From Anaeramoeba flamelloides (taxonomy: Eukaryota > Metamonada > Anaeramoebidae): a DNA stretch of 64,000 nt. Under the pieces are notes generated by a model. That model was not told the DNA's origin and made no database searches. It saw nothing but the letters and a program-made list of their open reading frames with translations. The DNA lies in the NCBI GenBank assembly GCA_027625915.1, contig JANTQA010000021.1, positions 1,116,001 through 1,180,000 of the forward strand, given 5' to 3'. The first letter of the stretch is position 1; each line of letters begins with the position of its first letter. Below, in pieces: positions 57,706 through 64,000 of the stretch. The position numbers and the translations under genes are program-made.

Positions 57706-59090
57706 AACTCTTTTTCAAACAAAAGGCCACACCTCTCAAATCACCAATACTATTGGAGATCATTGTAAATAAGATAATTACTTATTGATGATTTGCATTT
57801 TAATTATTCATTTTTTCATTTTTTTTTTTACAGTGATCAAAATAATGTGTGCACAACGTCTATAATCCGTGTTTCAAAATATTATCCGTGCTTTTTTTTA
57901 TTCTTGACCCAAGGCAACATCCAATCTACTACCAAATAGTATACCTGAGCCCAAATCAATTTTGAAAGTAAAGTACTGGTTATTTTCAGTAAAATTTAAA
58001 TTATTAATGCAAATAGTTGAAAATTTTCCATAATATTCTCAATTTTTTTGAAATTTTTTGTTTTTTTTATTATTAAAATTTTCATAAAAATTAACTCTTT
58101 TTTTGAGATAAATTTTCCAATTTGATCCTTTATTTTTAGAATTTTTTTTTAAATAATAGGACTTTAAGAAACCAATATCATATTTTTTTCAGGTTTATAA
58201 TTGGTTTCTTTGATCGGTTGATGTATAGGTTTTCTATAACAAAAAAACACGCTTTTTATTTTGAAGCACGCTTTATATTTTTTTGCACGTTTTATTTTGA
58301 CTACAGTATTTAAGGTTATTGAAAAGTTGGAAAATGAAAAAGTAAGATAAGAAGAAACCAATTTGGAAATAATCTAACAGTGTATTATTGGAAACAGTTA
58401 AGTTTGATTTCGAATGAGTTAGATATAGGGATTAAGAAAGACCATTACAGTCAGTTTCACATTTAAGGCACAAACTTTCAACGAAATTTAAGGCACAATA
58501 AAAATCTCAAATTAAAGCACAAAATTCCAATTCTAGTAAAAATAAATTGTAAAAAAAAAATTACAAATTTTGTGCTTTAATTTAAGATTTTTAGTGTGCC
58601 TTAAATTTCGTTGAAAGTTTGTGCCTTAAAAGTGGAACTGACTGTATTGGATTGGTGTATGGAACAAAGAAAAGAGAAATAAAGAAAAAACATTCCACCA
58701 AAACACCCAGATGAATTGTATCTTTATCTTTAAAATTGAGACTTTAAAGAACAAAAGTTTGACTTGTAAAGGATTATAAATTAAATGTTGAGAACTTTTT
58801 CTCATCTTGTCTTGTTCAAAGGCTATTATTGATTTTACAATTGTATTTTTTTTCAATTAATTTACAAAACGAGATTTCTCATTCCAAATAAAAGGGCACA
58901 CCAATTTTAAAAATATTTAATTTTAATTTTTATTGTTTTGTTTTAATGAGTTTTAAAATATTCAGTTGAGTGTTTTTTCCGGTTTTAAATATTTTTTTTT
59001 AGATCTTAGAATGGTATTACAATTAACCTGATTCAATTATGAATAATTCTTGATTTTTTTTTTTTTTGCACTTTTTGTTGAAAAAAAGTT
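57706..59090 (-). mobile_element. MITE-4 copy 2 (about 1.19 kb plus a nested MITE-1)
   Basis: The termini are AACTCTTTTTCAAACAAAAG then GCCACACC at the left and GTTGAAAAAAAGTT at the right, with TA on both sides. The right end abuts the left end of the next element at 59091. The interior aligns in reverse with 14096-14807. The insertion of MITE-1 at 58448-58644 interrupts the alignment. It is larger than copy 1, so one of the two has lost or gained internal DNA. Confidence 0.7.
58448..58644. mobile_element. MITE-1 copy 2, 197 bp, inserted in MITE-4
   Basis: CAGTCAGTTTCACATTTAAG and its mirrored right end (AAGTGGAACTGACTG) are flanked by TA (58446-58447 and 58645-58646). It is the same length as 23350-23546 and only moderately diverged from it. 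Confidence 0.9.
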
Positions 59091-60599
59091 TATATCCCTT
59101 ATAACCCCAAATATAGGAATTGCATTTCCATCAAAATGTTTAATTTGAATTATTATCAAAGGATTATAAGATATTTAATTTATAAAAAATTATCTTGGAA
59201 AGAAAAATTATTAATTAAAAATTGTATAGTTACCCACAATAAAAAAATAACTTGAAAAATAATTATTAACATTGGAAAATTTTTTCTTGTTTATTGTGAT
59301 TTTATTATTTTTTAATAGAAATTTTTGAAATGTATTTTTTTTTTTTTTTTGAAAGGTTTGTTTAGACATTATAAACTTTTTATTAGTAATTATTAAAACA
59401 CATCTTACTTTACTGGTGAATTTTCTTGGGGGTTTGTACCACAATATTGCCCACAAATACTTGATTAATTTGTTTTTCATTCTATAGGATATTTTGTATA
59501 AAACATAGAAAAAAATGTTTTTCTGTTGATTTACATTCAATGCCAGTATCTCTATTTGATTCAGAATAATTTAAAAATAAAAAAATATATAAATTAAAAT
59601 TAAATAAAAATTTTTATTGTAAAATTATGAAATTTTTTCAACTGTATTTTTTTCAAATTTGAATGTTTTGGCCAATAGTTGGGGTCAGATTGATAATTGA
59701 TTTTTTTTTTTTTTTTTTTCACTATTTTTTAATTTTGGACCTATTAAAATCTAGACATAAAATAAATAGAATTATTGATTAAGAGATCATAGATTCAAAC
59801 TTATTTTACAAGATTTTGGATTGATTTAGATAGGAAAAAGTCACATTTTACCTAGATATTATTCAATTTTTTACTAATAATAAAATTCAATAAAAATTCT
59901 TGGTTTCAAAGATTATTTTATTATCTTTGAATAAAATTTTAAAAATTATTTTTTATTTTTTTTTAAATTAAGTGTTGATTGTTTTATCTATTAAAAAAAT
60001 TTTTATTGGTTTAATTCCAATTTAACAAATGAAATTATTTTACATTTTTTTTGGTTTTTTTTTTTTTTTTTTTTATTTTTCAAGTATTTTCTATTTCTTA
60101 AATAAAAGTTTTTTAAAATTATTCGTATTGAACTTTTAATTTTGGTATAAACATATGAATTCAATGTTTCTCTTGATTTAATATTTATTGAAATTTTATT
60201 TAAAAAAAAAAAATGAAAATTTTTTCAGTAAAATATTTTTTTATTTTTTTTATCATGGAATTAGCAATCTTTATTTTATTTTTATTATTTATAAACTAAT
60301 ACATTGAATTTTGAATCAATATTATCTTGATAATTTTTTTTATTTAACAAATTAATAAAAAAATAAAAATCTTTAAATACAATGTAAAAATGAATAATTA
60401 TTTGTTTTTTTTTTCCAAACAAAAAAAAAAATTCAATACCATAACTACTTTATCGTTGAAGTTTTTGAACTTTTTATTATATTTCAAATCTTGATTAAAA
60501 CGAATAAGAAAATAAATATATTAACACATCAATATCATTTTAATAATTTTATTTTAAACCTGGTTGAATTTAGGCAAATCCGGAGTGCTAAGGGATATA
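59091..60599 (+). mobile_element. MITE-5 copy 2 (about 1.5 kb)
   Basis: TATATCCCTTATAACCCC at the left and GTGCTAAGGGATATA at the right are inverted termini. It aligns with 42247-44357 except that it lacks the MITE-3 insert, so it shows the empty site. No transposase frame is visible; the 109-codon frame at 59211-59540 (minus) is AT-driven. Confidence 0.75.
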
Positions 60600-62579
60600 T
60601 ATATTTATATATTATCATATTTTATAATTTACTTAAAAAAAAAAGGGGGGTGTAATCTTAAGATTTAACTTTACAATTTTTGTCTAAATTATTCTAGTTT
60701 TTGTAGTTTCAAAGGGCATAATATGTGAGAATAAGAATAGTATGATATAAAATACATGTGTTTTTTTATTGAGTACCTTAATAATTTTTTGTTTGTTCCT
60801 TAAATTTTCCAATTAATTTAATAATTTTGAAAATGATTTTTAACTAATCGGTAAAAAGTATTTGATTTAATTTTTCTGAGAATAATTATAAGGTTAAAAT
60901 AAAAATAATATAAACTCGGGAAATACTTTCAATCTAGACATTTGATGGATCAGGGGATTAAGCACCTAGAAACCCAACAATATAATTCAACAAAACTATT
61001 TAAAAGGATTTTCTCAAAACTTTACAACAATTTTGATCTTTTTTTTAAAATCATAAATGATCAATAAATCAAACAAATAATCACTTAAAAACTAATTCCA
61101 AAGATTTTAATTAATAGAATCATCACTTTTTAGTATTTTTTCAACATTTTTAGTTTCTCGTTTTGAGTTGATCACCAAAAATTAACTTTAAAAAATAATA
61201 ATTCCTTTATTTGTCACAAATTTTTTGTAGAATAAAAACATACAAAAAATGTTATTTAACGTTTTTTTATTTTTGCCTTTGCAAAAAAAGGTTGAAAAGA
61301 AATGGACTGTAATTTTTTGATATTATTTGGTTATGATTTAGTTATATTGGGTACATTTTGATTGGTGATCAAAATCTTAAATAGTCGTCTTTTGAAGAAA
61401 AATATTCCTTTTTTATCTTATTTGAAATTTTTTTTCGATTTTGAATAAATTGTTTGGATAAACTTCGCGTTTGGAAGTATTTATATTTAAAAAACAACAA
61501 GTCGGTACATCATTTTTTATGTTTGTTAAAAAAATCTAATTTACAAAATAAAAAATACTCGGCTCAAACTACCCTAAAATCTGATCAGATCACCTCCAAA
61601 AAATAAGTTAATCTTAAATATTCCTCTTCTTCCCACAAATTAAACAATAATGTTCAGTAAGTTAAACGACAGTTTAAATCAAGATTAATGTCAAAGTGAA
61701 GTTTTAAAAAATCTGAATTTGAGCGATTTAGAAACAGTTTCAAAATTGTATAAAGTGAAACGAAAACAAATGGCGTGGGTGATAATTTGAGATGAGTGTT
61801 CCCAAAAATGTTTGCCTCAATATCTCGATTCATAAAATTCTTTTTTTACAACAAATGTTTGAAAAAAATTTAAAAAGAAAACAAATTGTTTTTCTTACAA
61901 TGGGTCCACTTTTTTAATTTCAACTTTGTTGTTCATCAAATAAATTTCAAGTTTTTTTTTCAAAATAATTTTCTAAAAAAGTAAAAAAAACGAAAACCAA
62001 CAAGATTTGGAAGTTTAGTAGAAACAGGTATTAAAGGGCTTTTGTTATTCCATTAATCCGAAAACCAGAAACTACAAAAAATTTGTAAGATAAAACTTTA
62101 AATCCAAAAAAGTTAAACTCAAAAAACTAAGTTAAATGTTATAAATTGTGTGTGTTTCCACTTCTTTGAAGGAAAATAGTTCTTGAGAGTTTTTTCTTTG
62201 AAATAAAAAGAAAATAAAATTTTTTAGGAGAAAAATACTTAACAAAAAGTTCTCTCAAACCTCAAAACCGTAATTCATTTTTTTATTAAGGTAATTACCT
62301 TTTCAGAAAAAAATATTTTCCAAAAAAAAAAAGAAAATAATAGCTTTGAAAATTAAATCATTTCTCAAAACTCATGATTTTCTTTTCTTTCGATTGTTTT
62401 TAATTTAAAGGAAACCAATCTTTCTTTGAAACGAAATTGAATTAAAAAAAAAAACAGAAGGAATCAAAATCATTTTTTAACCTTTCACCCAAAAGTAACC
62501 AAAAAAAATTTTTTTACATTTTAATTCATCACTTTCTCAAAACTTTTTATTCCAAAACACAAACACCAAGAATCATCTC
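60600..62579. other. Intergenic DNA upstream of the basic-protein gene
   Basis: AT-rich, no recognised gene. The last 200 bases are A-rich and probably the 5' leader and promoter of the next gene. Confidence 0.35.
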
Positions 62580-63614
62580 ATGAACAAAAATATATTCCCA
62601 CCAAGACGTAGAACAATTAACCAAGTTCGACTTGAAACCCTTTTAACACAATACCCAAATTCAGTCCAAGGTATGACATTACCAATGCTTTTTGTTCCAA
62701 ACTCGCCAAAGGATGTCCAAATTAACAAGCAAATTTTCCAACTCTCAACGAGACTTTCAAAAGAAAATGTGTTTGCATATATGATCAGCAAATACAATTT
62801 ATTTCCAAAATTCAACCAAAATAACAACGAATGGGTTGAATTTAAATTCACACCAACAACTGGGCTTAATTCTTTGGTTTCTTATGCTGGCAGTGAGCGA
62901 TTTGAAAACCAAAAAGAAGAGGTTGCACATGAATTAAAAACTGCCTTTCAAAAACATCTAAAGTATTTTAAGGGATTTGAAATCTATCATTTTTCAGAAC
63001 AATTCCAATTACCAAAAACAGTTGTCATCAACAAGGGCTCACTCAAACAATTATTCAAGGACAAGAATGAGTATGATGTCGACTCCCGAGTTAAAAAGGT
63101 TTATCGCGGATTTGCCTTTTTCTTCAGCGCAAGATACAATTTGATCAACGCAACAAGAAAAAACAGAAAGATAATGAAATTTACAAGAGACTATGCTTAC
63201 GAAAACGGCGATCATAACTTGAAACTTTTCGGTTTATACTTTAGCAACACAATTACTCAACTTCATAGTATAAATAATGAAGACAGAAAACGGTTGCCAA
63301 TAAAAATTCAAAAACAAAAAACAAAAAAAAGAACCAAGATTGTGTTCATAAACCCAACCACAACAAACAGAAAATGCAACAGTGGCAGTAATAGTAACAA
63401 CAACCAAAAACAGCAAATTCATAAAAAAACAAAACTCAAAAGAACATTTTCCGAAATCTTCAGAGAAGAACAAGCAAAAACAGAGATAGGATTACAAACC
63501 CCCTCAACCGTGGAAAAATTAAAAGACTACACAGAAGCCGAACGAGAATTAGTGAAAATCCTGACACAACTTAAATATTATCGCCAACCAACTGACCAAC
63601 AATCCATCCACTAA
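62580..63614 (+). CDS. Unknown basic protein, 344 residues, intronless
   Basis: ATG to TAA with richer codon use than the flanks (CCC, CTC, GGC, GTC), so coding is secure. The N-terminal 230 residues look globular: MNKNIFPPRRRTINQVRLET, TLPMLFVPNSPKDVQINKQI, YNLFPKF, WVEFKFTPTTGLNSLVSYAG, KGFEIYHFSEQFQLPKTVVI and FFSARYNLINATRKNRKIMK. Residues about 240-300 are a Lys/Asn/Gln/Ser-rich basic linker with NLS-like clusters (KKRTK, KKTKLKR). The end is a charged helix (KLKDYTEAERELVKILTQL). There is no signal peptide or membrane segment. A nuclear protein is likely, but the family is not recognised. It shows no introns and lies at the end of the window with no close neighbour. Confidence 0.85.
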   Translation: MNKNIFPPRRRTINQVRLETLLTQYPNSVQGMTLPMLFVPNSPKDVQINKQIFQLSTRLSKENVFAYMISKYNLFPKFNQNNNEWVEFKFTPTTGLNSLVSYAGSERFENQKEEVAHELKTAFQKHLKYFKGFEIYHFSEQFQLPKTVVINKGSLKQLFKDKNEYDVDSRVKKVYRGFAFFFSARYNLINATRKNRKIMKFTRDYAYENGDHNLKLFGLYFSNTITQLHSINNEDRKRLPIKIQKQKTKKRTKIVFINPTTTNRKCNSGSNSNNNQKQQIHKKTKLKRTFSEIFREEQAKTEIGLQTPSTVEKLKDYTEAERELVKILTQLKYYRQPTDQQSIH

Positions 63615-64000
63615 CCAACCCACCATGCAATGAATCAGTTTTCTTTTCTTTCACTTTCTTTGATTTTTATTTGTTCGCTCAAAACCACATCAGGCAGTTG
63701 ATAAGCAAAATTATTTTTTATAGAAATAATTGCTATGGAGAAATGGTAAAAATCAAACAAAACAAAGTGGATGCTACCTTATAATATTAAAAATATTTAT
63801 TTTTCAAATATTTTTTTGTTTATTTTCAAATGTAAAATTAATGAAAATTTACTAATTTATTGTACTTTATTACTTGTTCTTTTTTTTTCATTGCTATCAT
63901 TGATATTATTTTATCAATAATTGTAAAAAAATGTATATAAAAACTTACATATTGTCACCATCTTATTGAAAATAAATATTCGACTTTCTCATTTGTTTTT
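63615..64000. other. 3' flank of the basic-protein gene
   Basis: AT-rich DNA; nothing further was recognised before the window ends. Confidence 0.4.

Overview
The window is nuclear DNA of a unicellular eukaryote with a very AT-rich genome (roughly 80% A+T by eye). Long poly(A)/poly(T) runs are common, genes are sparse, and spliced genes use GT-AG introns with donors of the GTAAAT, GTAAGT or GTATAT type. Stops are TAA and TGA, and Trp is TGG, so the standard code fits. The lineage is not certain. A CoA-disulfide-reductase/NADH-oxidase-type flavoprotein and a multi-SPRY protein would suit an anaerobic or amoeboid protist (Anaeramoeba-, Entamoeba- or Mastigamoeba-like), but this is inference.

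Layout. A partial unknown gene runs off the left edge (1-1188, minus). From 1.2 to 6.9 kb is gene-poor DNA with inverted-repeat elements, including a foldback element holding a second element inside one arm. An unknown three-exon gene lies at 6983-7662 (minus). A RING/coiled-coil gene (12747-13487, plus) is followed by MOB1 (16892-19998, minus), which has a 1.9-kb intron. From 20 to 31.5 kb the DNA is mostly repeats, with possible small genes at 26.1-27.1 kb, a clustered hairpin repeat at 27.95-28.4 kb and a perfect 9-bp satellite coding (Lys-Glu-Pro)n at 29.6 kb. Then come an unknown two-exon gene missing its start (31574-32809, plus), a possible 46-residue gene (33906-34111, minus) and a 1194-residue protein with SH3-like and five SPRY domains (34617-38201, plus). 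The 38.3-45.5 kb stretch is a pile of nested elements. An RBM39-like splicing factor spans 45567-49690 (minus) with a 2.2-kb intron that itself holds coding-like segments. After more repeats come the flavoprotein reductase (54420-55932, minus), a second repeat pile (57.7-60.6 kb) and an unknown basic protein (62580-63614, plus).

The recognisable genes are ordinary eukaryotic housekeeping and regulatory genes that do not form one pathway: Hippo/MEN-type signalling (MOB1), pre-mRNA splicing (RBM39-like), ubiquitin transfer (RING) and redox metabolism.

The most distinctive content is the repeat landscape. At least five families of non-autonomous inverted-repeat elements are flanked by TA or by TA-rich ends, as in the Tc1/mariner/pogo group. 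Three are inserted into one another, and two of these insertions have a matching empty site elsewhere in the window. A separate family of about 75-bp imperfect hairpins, often followed by a GGCACTCTAC-type spacer, occurs at least seven times and clusters with a second hairpin type. I do not recognise it as any described element.
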